20,829 nucleotides of DNA from an uncultured Clostridia bacterium (GTDB taxonomy: Bacteria; Bacillota; Clostridia; Saccharofermentanales; DTU023), in assembly GCA_937922005.1 (NCBI GenBank), contig CAKZWV010000013.1, positions 1 through 20,829 on the forward strand, given 5' to 3'. Below the pieces are notes generated by a model. It saw only the letters and a program-made list of their open reading frames with translations. It was not told the origin of the DNA and did not search any database. The position numbers were made by a program, and so were the translations under genes. Positions 15,201 to 20,829 of the stretch are shown here, in pieces (the first letter of the stretch is position 1; the number at the start of each line of letters is the position of its first letter).

Positions 15201-15863
15201 TTCCAGTGGGAAGATGGAAAGACCAAGGATTATTTGGCGAAAAGTGAGAAAATACGGGCGGAACTGAGGGGCTTGGGAGTGGTCAATGCCAAGGCTCAAG
15301 AAGAATACAGAGAGTTAAAAGAACGTCATGACGTCCTGGCTCGTTCGCTCGAAGATCTTACGAAGACCAAGGAGAGTACGGAAAAGGCCCTGGTGGCCCT
15401 TGACCAGACCATGGAAAAGACCTTTGTGGAGCATTTTGGGGAGATTGCTGAGCATTTTGCTAGCTGCTTCCAAGAGCTTTTTGGAGGTGGGCGAGCAGAG
15501 ATTGCCTATGATCCCGACCATATTTTAGATGGAGACATTTTTATCCAGGCTGAGCCCCCAGGTAAGAAACTCAAATCCTTGAGTCTTTTGTCTGGTGGAG
15601 AAAGGGCTTTGACGGCTATTGCCTTGATATTTGCTATTTTTCGTTTGAAAGCTTCGCCATTTTGTATTTTGGATGAGGTGGAATCGGCTTTGGATGGGGA
15701 TAATGCTTATAAATTTGCAAGTTATATCCGCTCTTATGCCCAAAAACTACAATTTGTGGTGATTACCCACCGGAAAACAACGATGCAGGCGGCCGACCTA
15801 GTCTATGGAGTAAGGATGCAGGAAAAGGGAGTGAGTTCGATTCTCTCTTTAGAGCCGGATTAA
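12285..15863 (+). CDS. smc: chromosome segregation protein SMC
   Basis: An ATPase that forms a ring-shaped dimer and, with ScpA and ScpB, organises and separates sister chromosomes. Its 1192 residues match the family. The N-terminal head starts MKLLSLEIKGFKSFAD, with Walker A GPNGSGKS at 31-38. A long Glu/Gln/Lys-rich coiled coil follows. The hinge runs from about 528 (YGPLGSLMACEDRYRLALEYATGG) to 670, and a second coiled coil returns to the C-terminal head. That head has the ABC signature LSGGE at 1102-1106 and Walker B ILDEVESALD with D1130 and E1131. The start is certain from the conserved N terminus, yet the 15 bases before it are pyrimidine-rich with no Shine-Dalgarno sequence. The gene follows rnc by 15 bases, so re-initiation by terminating ribosomes is likely. 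Confidence 0.98.
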   Translation: MKLLSLEIKGFKSFADRVTFHFNDGVTCIVGPNGSGKSNILEAIRWVLGEQSAKSLRGTKMTDVIFNGSEGRPPLGACEVKLRLDNSDHGLGLDYDEVEISRRYLRSGESRYMINQTECRLKDLTRLFADTGLGKDGYSIINQGQVDAILSVSPGERRRIFDEACGLVRFKQRKAEANQYLVKTLDHYTRSQDLLTELASRLAPLEEDAAKARRFLDLSDQLKFHILAARLSEIRDTKNNILKGQENQRLLQEELDQVLKQLSQVGQEQTDQEETLAKIEAKIEGLRHQDETIQAQSFSLQTKVVVAQEARKTWGEKEEGAKNRLEAAQKRKEDLARRRSDQGTGKSELLASLVKYEALDAEIGTALEEAERGFSAEEMSLSQSRIQVDALKEARYEAQNTLALAKERWQIFQEAQAKGTEEDQKLLSQLSRQRFQVEEWEEERHGVQTQLFQAEKDLQELKNKESFLLSKVNSLGASKGDLEVLLRDLQLRKTYFQELEDSYAGYQKAVQEVMQWVTQDPSLGNRVYGPLGSLMACEDRYRLALEYATGGAVHNIVLAKESDLGRILDYLRKRRSGRATFLPLDALDPKTLAPGDLRLFAHEPGYLGPLVDFLQVEAPYMPAVNYVLGRVVLCEDLEAAQAFSRHFQRRFKIVTLEGDLILAGGAVSGGLTAKRSGVDLINRQGQIRDLEEEIEEKKLALEELVQSYQAHSRDLDQVQGARAPLEASLQALQKENLRLTMQIDQGLSQVKTLEKDRQAKADALGADRTQGEDFQKEAERQEGEIARLSREIEEAEAEIQRLDDRYRVGAKKRQDLYQDRADNQISLSSIRESLRLLEEQKKEAAEMQEAIQRQVEEEGRFISQAQREQEELLSQVKAYQEELGELEKQRAPLPDQVKDLQTKIQAIHQAKLDQARAREALILQQADYEKKISRAKDQEDLGNQTISDLKRRIWEEYHLSFLEAQDYCDREHFQWEDGKTKDYLAKSEKIRAELRGLGVVNAKAQEEYRELKERHDVLARSLEDLTKTKESTEKALVALDQTMEKTFVEHFGEIAEHFASCFQELFGGGRAEIAYDPDHILDGDIFIQAEPPGKKLKSLSLLSGGERALTAIALIFAIFRLKASPFCILDEVESALDGDNAYKFASYIRSYAQKLQFVVITHRKTTMQAADLVYGVRMQEKGVSSILSLEPD

Positions 15864-15901
15864 ATAATTAGGCAAGAGAAATAAGGAAAGGAAGAACGTA
15901 T

Positions 15902-16966
15902 ATGGGACTATTTGATAAATTTAAAAAAGGGCTTGAGAAGACAAGGGAGTTCTTTACCGGGAGTATTACCAAGATAGCGGCCAGTTTAGGAAAGTTTGAT
16001 GAAGAACAACTGGATGAGCTTGAAATGATCCTCATCTCCGCAGATTGCGGGATGGAGGTTACAGAACTTCTGATGGAAAAAGTAAAAAATCAGATCAAGG
16101 CCACGGGGGACAATAGTGTCGAAGCCGTTTTAGGAACCCTCAAGCGGGAGAGTTTGCGGATTTTACGGATGAACGAAACCAAGGATGGTGCCCATGAGCG
16201 GGGCGGAGAGATTGAGGATCCAGAGGCAGTGGAAGATGTGCATTTGACCCTCCAACCCGGCCTTAATATCCTCGTCCTTCAGGGGGTAAATGGGACTGGC
16301 AAGACGACCAGCGCTGGGAAGATCGCAGCTCAATTTGCTGGCCAAGGGAAAAAAGTTCTTCTTTGTGCGGCAGATACTTTCCGGGCAGCGGCCATTGAAC
16401 AACTTGAGGTCTGGTCCCAGCGGGCTGGGGTACCTTTGATTAAGACTCGTCAGGGGGCGGACCCGGCAGCGGTAGTTTTTGATGCCATTCAATCGGCTAA
16501 AGCTGGTTCTTATGACCTCCTGGTCATTGATACGGCTGGACGCCTCCATACCAAGAAAAATCTGATGGCCGAGTTAGGGAAGATTGATAAGGTAATTCGG
16601 AGAGAAGGGGCCGGGGCTCAGATCGTAAATCTCCTGGTCCTGGATGCCACTACGGGGCAAAATGCCGTAACCCAGGCCAATGCCTTTGGGGAACTAGGCA
16701 TCCTGGATGGGTTGATTGTGACAAAGCTTGATGGAAATGCCAAGGGCGGGATTATTTTGAGCGTTTGCTACAATACCCACTTGAAGATTTATATGGTGGG
16801 CCTTGGGGAGGGCATTGAAGATTTAGATGACTTCAAAGCTGACCTCTTCGTGGATTCCCTCTTGCCTGACCCGTCTCTTCTTTTAAGCCACAAAAAAGCC
16901 GATAAGGGGGAAGAGGAAAGCACAGAGGAAGGGTCCGAGGCTGAGGGTGAGGAAGAAGACCAATAA
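15902..16966 (+). CDS. ftsY: signal recognition particle receptor FtsY
   Basis: The membrane-associated SRP receptor GTPase that receives ribosome-Ffh complexes at the translocon. It has 354 residues. The NG domain shows GVNGTGKTT at 128-136, TFRAAAIEQL, DTAGRLHTKKNL from 210, TKLDGNAKGG from 274 and GLGEGIEDLDDF. These favour FtsY over Ffh, and there is no M domain. An N-terminal amphipathic stretch (MGLFDKFKKGLEKTREFF) could bind membrane lipids. The long acidic N-terminal domain of E. coli FtsY is absent. Instead the last 20 or so residues are almost entirely Glu/Gly/Ser/Asp. An acidic insertion also lies near 95-115. Purine-rich AAGGAAAGGAAG stands about eight bases before ATG. It follows smc by 38 bases. 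Confidence 0.97.
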   Translation: MGLFDKFKKGLEKTREFFTGSITKIAASLGKFDEEQLDELEMILISADCGMEVTELLMEKVKNQIKATGDNSVEAVLGTLKRESLRILRMNETKDGAHERGGEIEDPEAVEDVHLTLQPGLNILVLQGVNGTGKTTSAGKIAAQFAGQGKKVLLCAADTFRAAAIEQLEVWSQRAGVPLIKTRQGADPAAVVFDAIQSAKAGSYDLLVIDTAGRLHTKKNLMAELGKIDKVIRREGAGAQIVNLLVLDATTGQNAVTQANAFGELGILDGLIVTKLDGNAKGGIILSVCYNTHLKIYMVGLGEGIEDLDDFKADLFVDSLLPDPSLLLSHKKADKGEEESTEEGSEAEGEEEDQ

Positions 16967-17192
16967 GTTGGTCTGTGTAGCAAGTAAAATCCACCTCCCC
17001 CCCAAAATGCTTGCTCCAAGTGATAGATGGATTCTTGCAAGACAAATCGTTGCTCTGGACGACAAGGTGTATCCTTGCAGGACAAAAGGAAAGATATAAT
17101 CTTGCGACAATATCTTTAAAAATGGATTTTAAACAAGATTGATATATCAGTGCTTATAGTACTTTTTCCGCCTTCGTTAGATGTCAAAAGTT

Positions 17193-17211
17193 GTCAAGGA
17201 TTTGCCTTGAC
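17193..17211. promoter_or_regulatory. inverted repeat overlapping the ylxM -35 box (operator-like)
   Basis: GTCAAGG (17193-17199) and CCTTGAC (17205-17211) form a perfect 7-bp inverted repeat with a five-base spacer. The right arm includes most of the -35 hexamer TTGACG. A protein bound here would be expected to block RNA polymerase. An extra TGTCAA half-site-like copy lies at 17183-17188. Confidence 0.45.
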
Positions 17212-17235
17212 GTTGTGGCCGGGGTCTGCTAGAAT
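17207..17235 (+). promoter_or_regulatory. strong promoter for ylxM-ffh
   Basis: TTGACG (17207-17212) and TAGAAT (17230-17235) are separated by exactly 17 bases, with TG at 17227-17228 (extended -10). Transcription would start near 17242, giving a 50-base leader. This is one of the best promoter matches in the window and marks a new transcription unit after ftsY. Confidence 0.85.
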
Positions 17236-17291
17236 GTACGAGCGCTTAATCCGAAGGAGCCTCGCTAGGAGAGTCCGAAAGGAGGGAGAGT

Positions 17292-17699
17292 GTGGAACAG
17301 GTAAGTAGAATGAGCGGAGGATGGGTAAATCCGGAGGAAGAAAAATTACAGGAAAAGATCTATCAGTCAAGATTACTTCTTGTATATGGAGATCTCCTCA
17401 CGGATACCGTCAAGCGCTCCTGCGAGTTGGTGATTGGCCAAGATCTGACTGCAGCGGAAGCCGGTGAAAAAATCGGTTGCAGCCGTCAAGCCGTCGGACA
17501 AAATGTCCAGCGGGGCCTAGATCTCATGGAGAATTACGAAGACAACCTAGATATTTTGCATTTTAAGGATAGCATGATGGAGCAGCTGAAGTTACTCCAG
17601 TCGAGTATCGGACGCCTTGATATTACGCAAGCTAATCGGATCTTGGACATGATTATCCAAAATTTTCAGAATTATCTAGAAAATGATAGCTGTCCGTAA
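17292..17699 (+). CDS. ylxM: YlxM-like putative SRP-associated DNA-binding protein (UPF0122)
   Basis: 135 residues. A helix-turn-helix like sigma factor region 4 spans about 51-79 (DLTAAEAGEKIGCSRQAVGQNVQRG). It is preceded by YGDLLTDTVKR, close to the family pattern YGxLLTxxQR. YlxM family members in Bacillota lie before ffh and have been linked to SRP function. The DNA-binding look suggests a regulator, but its exact role is unsettled. This copy is divergent and has an N-terminal extension and a C-terminal helical tail. The GTG start is fixed by AGGAGGG (17280-17286), five bases upstream. A second, similar purine block (TCCGAAGGAG, 17250-17259) lies earlier in the leader. The gene ends 20 bases before ffh. 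Confidence 0.88.
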   Translation: MEQVSRMSGGWVNPEEEKLQEKIYQSRLLLVYGDLLTDTVKRSCELVIGQDLTAAEAGEKIGCSRQAVGQNVQRGLDLMENYEDNLDILHFKDSMMEQLKLLQSSIGRLDITQANRILDMIIQNFQNYLENDSCP

Positions 17700-17719
17700 C
17701 CAGGTGAAAGAAGGAAAAT

Positions 17720-19096
17720 ATGGCTCTATTTGGGAACCTTAGTGAAAAATTGACACAATTGACGGACAGTTTTCGAGGGAAAACGAAAGTCACTGCCAAG
17801 GATTGGAAGGCGATTCAACGAGAAATTAAGATGGCCCTCCTGGAGGCAGATGTCAATTTCAAGGTCGTCAAAGAGATTATGGCGGACATCGAAGATCAAG
17901 CTCAGGGAGTTGAAGTACTCGAGAGCCTGACTCCGGGTCAGCAGATCATCAAAATATTGAATGATTCCTTGGTACGCATCCTGGGAACGGATGAATCGAA
18001 GATCAGCTTTCGATCTGATAATTTTACTGTCCTCATGCTTTGCGGCCTCCAGGGATCAGGAAAGACGACGGTAGCGGCCAAGCTGGCTAAGATGTTGAAG
18101 AAGCAAGGGAAAAAGCCCTTTTTAATTTCTCTTGACGTCCATCGGCCTGCTGCCCAAGAGCAATTGCGGGTCTTGGCTGAAAGTATCGATGTCCCAGTCT
18201 ACATTGAGCCAGAGGAAAAGGATGCGGTAGCCCTCGCAAAAAGAGGATTAGAAAAGGCCAGATATATGATGGCCAATGTCGTGATCCTTGATACAGCGGG
18301 TCGGATGACGGTTGATGATGATTTGATGGCTGAGCTCTCAGAGATTAATGACCTTGCCAAGCCCGATGAAAAATACCTGGTTCTCGATGCCATGATTGGT
18401 CAAGAAGCCGTCAACATTGCCACAGAGTTTATTGATAAAGTGGGTGTAGATGCCTTTATCATGACGAAACTCGATGGTGATGCAAGAGGCGGAGCCGCTC
18501 TGTCCCTGCGCAAGGTAACAGGGATCCCTCTCAAGTTTATCGGAACCGGGGAAAAAATCGACGATTTTGAACCCTTTATCCCGGAACGGATGGCCTCAAG
18601 GATTTTGGGGATGGGCGACGTCTTAACCCTGATTGAAAAGGCTGAGGAACATATCGATGAGGCTGAGGCGGCCAAGAGTTTTCGTAAGCTCCAGGATAAT
18701 CGCTTTACCCTCCAAGACATGTTGAACCAGTTCGAGCAGGTTAGTAAGATGGGATCCTTTAAGGATCTGCTCAACTTTATCCCTGGTCTCTCGGGCCGCA
18801 TTAACGAGGAAGAACAGGAAGCCGGTGAAAAGGCTATGCGCAAGAATATTGCGATCATCCGGGCGATGACCCCTGAAGAGCGCAATAATTACACAATACT
18901 CAACGGGTCCCGCCGCAAGCGGATTGCCCAGGGTAGTGCTTGCTCTGTTGTTGAAGTCAATCAGCTCATTAGACAGTATGAGATGACGATGAATGTCATG
19001 CAACAGGTAATGGGCAAGAAAAAAGGCCGTAAAAAGGGCAAAATGTCCATGAAGAGAATGCAAAAGATGATGGGCGATGGAAATATTCCGGAATAA
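17720..19096 (+). CDS. ffh: signal recognition particle protein Ffh
   Basis: The GTPase subunit of SRP. It binds 4.5S RNA and signal peptides of nascent membrane proteins and docks with FtsY. It has 458 residues. The NG domain shows GLQGSGKTT at 109-117, DVHRPAAQEQL, DTAGRMTVDDDL from 191 and TKLDGDARGGAAL from 249. The M domain follows from about 295, with the finger-loop region FTLQDMLNQFEQVSKMGS and the RNA-binding helix-turn-helix RRKRIAQGSACSVVEVN (R401 to S409). The normally invariant GSG of RIAxGSG is GSA here, with Cys next to it. The C terminus is Lys/Met-rich. AGAAGG precedes ATG. No 4.5S RNA gene was found in this window. Confidence 0.98.
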   Translation: MALFGNLSEKLTQLTDSFRGKTKVTAKDWKAIQREIKMALLEADVNFKVVKEIMADIEDQAQGVEVLESLTPGQQIIKILNDSLVRILGTDESKISFRSDNFTVLMLCGLQGSGKTTVAAKLAKMLKKQGKKPFLISLDVHRPAAQEQLRVLAESIDVPVYIEPEEKDAVALAKRGLEKARYMMANVVILDTAGRMTVDDDLMAELSEINDLAKPDEKYLVLDAMIGQEAVNIATEFIDKVGVDAFIMTKLDGDARGGAALSLRKVTGIPLKFIGTGEKIDDFEPFIPERMASRILGMGDVLTLIEKAEEHIDEAEAAKSFRKLQDNRFTLQDMLNQFEQVSKMGSFKDLLNFIPGLSGRINEEEQEAGEKAMRKNIAIIRAMTPEERNNYTILNGSRRKRIAQGSACSVVEVNQLIRQYEMTMNVMQQVMGKKKGRKKGKMSMKRMQKMMGDGNIPE

Positions 19097-19200
19097 AAGT
19101 ACTGGAAAGCACCAAGCCGTTTTATGAGCCAAAATTTAAAATAGGTCGAATACGATAAGGTCCTTCCCTGCAGCAGTTCAGGAGTCGGGACTTGTATCTA

Positions 19201-19215
19201 AAGGAGGATACTATG
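19201..19215 (+). promoter_or_regulatory. ribosome binding site deciding the rpsP start
   Basis: AAGGAGG (19201-19207) stands five bases before ATG 19213. The frame is open upstream to a TTG at 19192, but that would place the Shine-Dalgarno sequence inside the gene. S16 proteins begin MAVKIRL, as here. Confidence 0.9.
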
Positions 19216-19458
19216 GCAGTAAAAATTCGTTTGAGAAGAATGGGAAAGAAGAAACAACCTTTCTACCGGGTGGTCGTGGCAGATTCTAGATCGCCGAGAG
19301 ATGGACGCTTCATTGAGGATCTGGGCTATTATAACCCCATGACTGAGCCGGCTGATATTCGTATTGATACGGAAAAGGCAGCACAATGGATTAAAAATGG
19401 AGCACAACCTACAGAGATCGTTCAAGCCCTCTTGAAAAAGGCTGGAGCAAACGAATGA
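19213..19458 (+). CDS. rpsP: 30S ribosomal protein S16
   Basis: A small-subunit ribosomal protein needed for 30S assembly. Its 81 residues match the family length. The sequence is typical from the start: MAVKIRLRRMGKKKQPFYR, then VADSRSPRDGRFIEDLGYYNP. It follows ffh by 116 bases, and the stretch just before it (19157-19194) can fold into an imperfect stem. No convincing promoter was seen there, so it is probably read from the ylxM promoter. The stop codon overlaps the khpA start. Confidence 0.98.
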   Translation: MAVKIRLRRMGKKKQPFYRVVVADSRSPRDGRFIEDLGYYNPMTEPADIRIDTEKAAQWIKNGAQPTEIVQALLKKAGANE

Positions 19459-19688
19459 TTGAGCTCCTAGAAACCATCATCACTCCCCTTTTGAGCAAGC
19501 CCGACATGATGCGGATTGAAGAGACGGAAGGCGAAGATGGGTTGACCTATACGATCTATGTCGATGCAGAAGACATGGGGCGAGTGATCGGGGGCCAGGG
19601 TAACCGGATTAAGTCCATCCGGTCTGTGGTGAAGGCTAAGAGTGGAAACGATGTAGGTCCCTATCGGATCAATGTCGTAGAAGCCTAG
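19455..19688 (+). CDS. khpA: KH-domain RNA-binding protein KhpA
   Basis: A small RNA-binding protein of 77 residues with one KH domain. The nucleic-acid loop GxxG is G46-G47-Q48-G49 in RVIGGQGNRIKSIRSVV. In streptococci and other Bacillota, KhpA pairs with KhpB/Jag and affects cell length and division. Its place between rpsP and rimM is the standard one. The ATG overlaps the rpsP stop by four bases (ATGA), indicating translational coupling. Confidence 0.94.
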   Translation: MIELLETIITPLLSKPDMMRIEETEGEDGLTYTIYVDAEDMGRVIGGQGNRIKSIRSVVKAKSGNDVGPYRINVVEA

Positions 19689-19716
19689 GCTTGGAAGCTA
19701 AAAGAGAGGAAGACAG

Positions 19717-20349
19717 ATGGCACAAGGATCACAGGGGACTCCCTTACCGTATTTCTTGGTAGCCAAGCTGGGTCGCCCGACAGGCCTGCAAGGAGATATT
19801 TGGGCTGAGCTCTTAAGTGATAATCCAGACCGTCGCACCCAAGTCTTTGAGGCTTGTCTATTTACGGAGGCCCAGGCAGATCTCTTGGATCGAGAAGTCT
19901 CCAAGCCAGGTTCCCTTCCCAGCAAGTTTGCATCTGATGCCCCTAGAGTCCGAGTAAGTCCCTTAGGTGGGAAGGGCCAAGGGGACTCCATACGAATGCA
20001 TTTGCAGGGTTATGAGGATCGTGAGGCTATAACAGCTTTGCGAGGCTATTTCCTTGCTATTCCAAGGGAAGAAGTCTATGAACCTGGTCCGGGCCGCTGG
20101 TTGGTCTCAGATCTTATAGGCTTAAAGGCCTATAATCTTTCGGTCGATGAACAAGAGCCAGCCTATCTAGGAGTGGTCAAGGATGTCATCGATAATCCGG
20201 CTAATGACCTCTTACAAGTCCATCTTTCTGGACAAGAAGATATTTATGTGCCCATCTTACCAGGGGTTATTACCCAGGTAGATCGGGACCACGAGAAAAT
20301 CCTACTAACCTTGCCGCCGGGGCTTCTTGAGGTCTATCGGGGGAGCTAG
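19717..20349 (+). CDS. rimM: ribosome maturation factor RimM
   Basis: An assembly factor that binds S19 on the 30S head and helps 16S rRNA processing. It has 210 residues, somewhat longer than the usual 165-180. The N-terminal domain starts with VAKLGRPTGLQGDIWAELL, matching the GxxxGLxGE pattern with Asp in place of Glu. An insertion of about 30 residues (near 50-80) lies in this domain. The PRC-barrel domain follows from about 115 (GVVKDVIDNPANDLLQVHL, YVPILPGVITQVDRD, LPPGLLEVY). AGAGGAAG precedes ATG. It sits 28 bases after khpA and before trmD, the usual order. Confidence 0.94.
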   Translation: MAQGSQGTPLPYFLVAKLGRPTGLQGDIWAELLSDNPDRRTQVFEACLFTEAQADLLDREVSKPGSLPSKFASDAPRVRVSPLGGKGQGDSIRMHLQGYEDREAITALRGYFLAIPREEVYEPGPGRWLVSDLIGLKAYNLSVDEQEPAYLGVVKDVIDNPANDLLQVHLSGQEDIYVPILPGVITQVDRDHEKILLTLPPGLLEVYRGS

Positions 20350-20390
20350 GGAGATCAACTCTCTCTCAGGTTGAGAAATTTATTTTACTT

Positions 20391-20829
20391 ATGCTGTTTC
20401 ATATCTTGACCCTTTTTCCAGAAATCGTTACGGCCTATACGGATTTGAGTATCCTAGGACGGGCCAAGGCGGAAGGCGTTTTCCAGGTGGATTTAGTTCC
20501 CTTGCGAGACTTCGGCCAAGGTTCCTACCACAAGGTCGACGATACCATGTATGGGGGAGGTGTAGGAATGCTGATGAAGGCTGATGTTTTAGAGGCAGCC
20601 TTCTTGAGTTTGCCTCCTTCTACCAGGGAAGATGGTTCAGGGAAGATCAGCAAATATTATTTTTCACCTGGTGGACGAAAGATCGATCAGGCTACCGTCG
20701 AAGAGATCGCAAGTAAAGAGGAAATTGTCCTTCTTTGTGGCCACTATGAAGGCCAGGATGCCCGCTTTGTGAAAAAATATCATTTTCAACCTCTGTCTTT
20801 GGGTGATTTTGTCTTGAGTGGCGGCGAAT
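20391..20829 (+). CDS. trmD: tRNA (guanine-N1)-methyltransferase TrmD, 5' part
   Basis: The first 146 residues are visible; the gene runs off the window. TrmD methylates N1 of guanosine 37 next to the anticodon using S-adenosylmethionine and so prevents frameshifting. It belongs to the SPOUT knot family. Visible motifs are the start FHILTLFPEIVTAY, VDDTMYGGGVGMLMK, YFSPGGRKIDQ (usually SPQG), LLCGHYEGQDARF and the knot strand SLGDFVLSGGE at the edge. The Shine-Dalgarno sequence is weak. rimM ends 41 bases upstream. trmD commonly acts on tRNAs read at CUN, CCN and CGG codons, which includes the tRNA-Pro seen at the window start. Confidence 0.95.
   Translation, partial: MLFHILTLFPEIVTAYTDLSILGRAKAEGVFQVDLVPLRDFGQGSYHKVDDTMYGGGVGMLMKADVLEAAFLSLPPSTREDGSGKISKYYFSPGGRKIDQATVEEIASKEEIVLLCGHYEGQDARFVKKYHFQPLSLGDFVLSGGE

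Larger units (their letters stand above)
16967..17291. other. 325-base gene-free region between ftsY and ylxM
   Basis: No supported coding frame was found on either strand. Contents: a 7-bp inverted repeat around the ftsY stop codon (16957-16963 with 16968-16974, no T tract); a run of eight C at 16997-17004 within a C/A-rich stretch; three imperfect copies of CTTGCARGACAAA at 17034, 17074 and 17101; a TATAAT at 17095-17100 without a good -35; an AT-rich stretch around 17111-17170; then a strong promoter and leader for ylxM. The downstream half is clearly regulatory. The upstream half is unexplained and could hold a small RNA, but I could not match it to 4.5S RNA, 6S RNA or tmRNA. Confidence 0.6.

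Noticed and set aside
16957..16974. Terminator at the ftsY stop codon
   Set aside because: AGACCAA/TTGGTCT forms a seven-pair stem with a TAAG loop, but no T tract follows and it overlaps the coding end.
16967..17291. 4.5S RNA gene near ffh and ftsY
   Set aside because: The conserved GGAA tetraloop region with its flanking internal loops was not found in this gap or elsewhere in the window.
19157..19197. S16 autoregulatory leader RNA before rpsP
   Set aside because: AAGGTCC...GGGACTT pairs only with a mismatch and a long loop. I could not match a known r-protein leader family.

Overview
The window is a chromosomal housekeeping segment of a Gram-positive, Clostridia-like member of the Bacillota. 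GC content is moderate, judged by eye. The evidence is the gene order acpP-rnc-smc-ftsY-ylxM-ffh-rpsP-khpA-rimM-trmD, YlxM between the two SRP GTPase genes, a KhpA-type KH protein after rpsP, a RecX downstream of RecA, and strong Shine-Dalgarno (SD) sites at many genes. I cannot name the genus. No phage, transposon, CRISPR array or defence gene was seen, and all genes lie on the + strand.

Layout. (1) 1-305: the 3' end of a tRNA (probably Trp), a complete tRNA-Pro(GGG), a strong intrinsic terminator and an extended -10 promoter. (2) 306-5787: a fused RNase HI-Nudix hydrolase gene, then a very large FtsK/SpoIIIE-type DNA translocase gene whose linker holds two small in-frame tandem repeats. (3) 5788-7058: folD, with a candidate terminator and promoter upstream, and a perfect palindrome plus a long hairpin downstream. 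(4) 7059-11169: recA, recX, rimO and pgsA, closely packed. (5) 11170-16966: a promoter, then acpP, rnc, smc and ftsY. (6) 16967-17291: a 325-base gene-free stretch with short repeats, an inverted repeat and a near-consensus promoter. (7) 17292-20829: ylxM, ffh, rpsP, khpA, rimM and the start of trmD, which is cut by the window end.

The genes fall into familiar groups. FtsK, Smc, RecA and RecX handle chromosome segregation and repair. Ffh, FtsY and probably YlxM make up the signal recognition particle system. RimO, RNase III, S16, KhpA, RimM and TrmD concern ribosome and tRNA maturation. AcpP and PgsA belong to lipid synthesis, and FolD to one-carbon metabolism.

The most unusual points are the RNase HI-Nudix fusion, a FolD in which the position of the catalytic lysine reads as glutamine, the Lys-rich insertion between FtsK membrane segments, an altered RNA-binding motif in the Ffh M domain, and operator-like palindromes before recA and ylxM. 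I found no convincing new multi-gene system.
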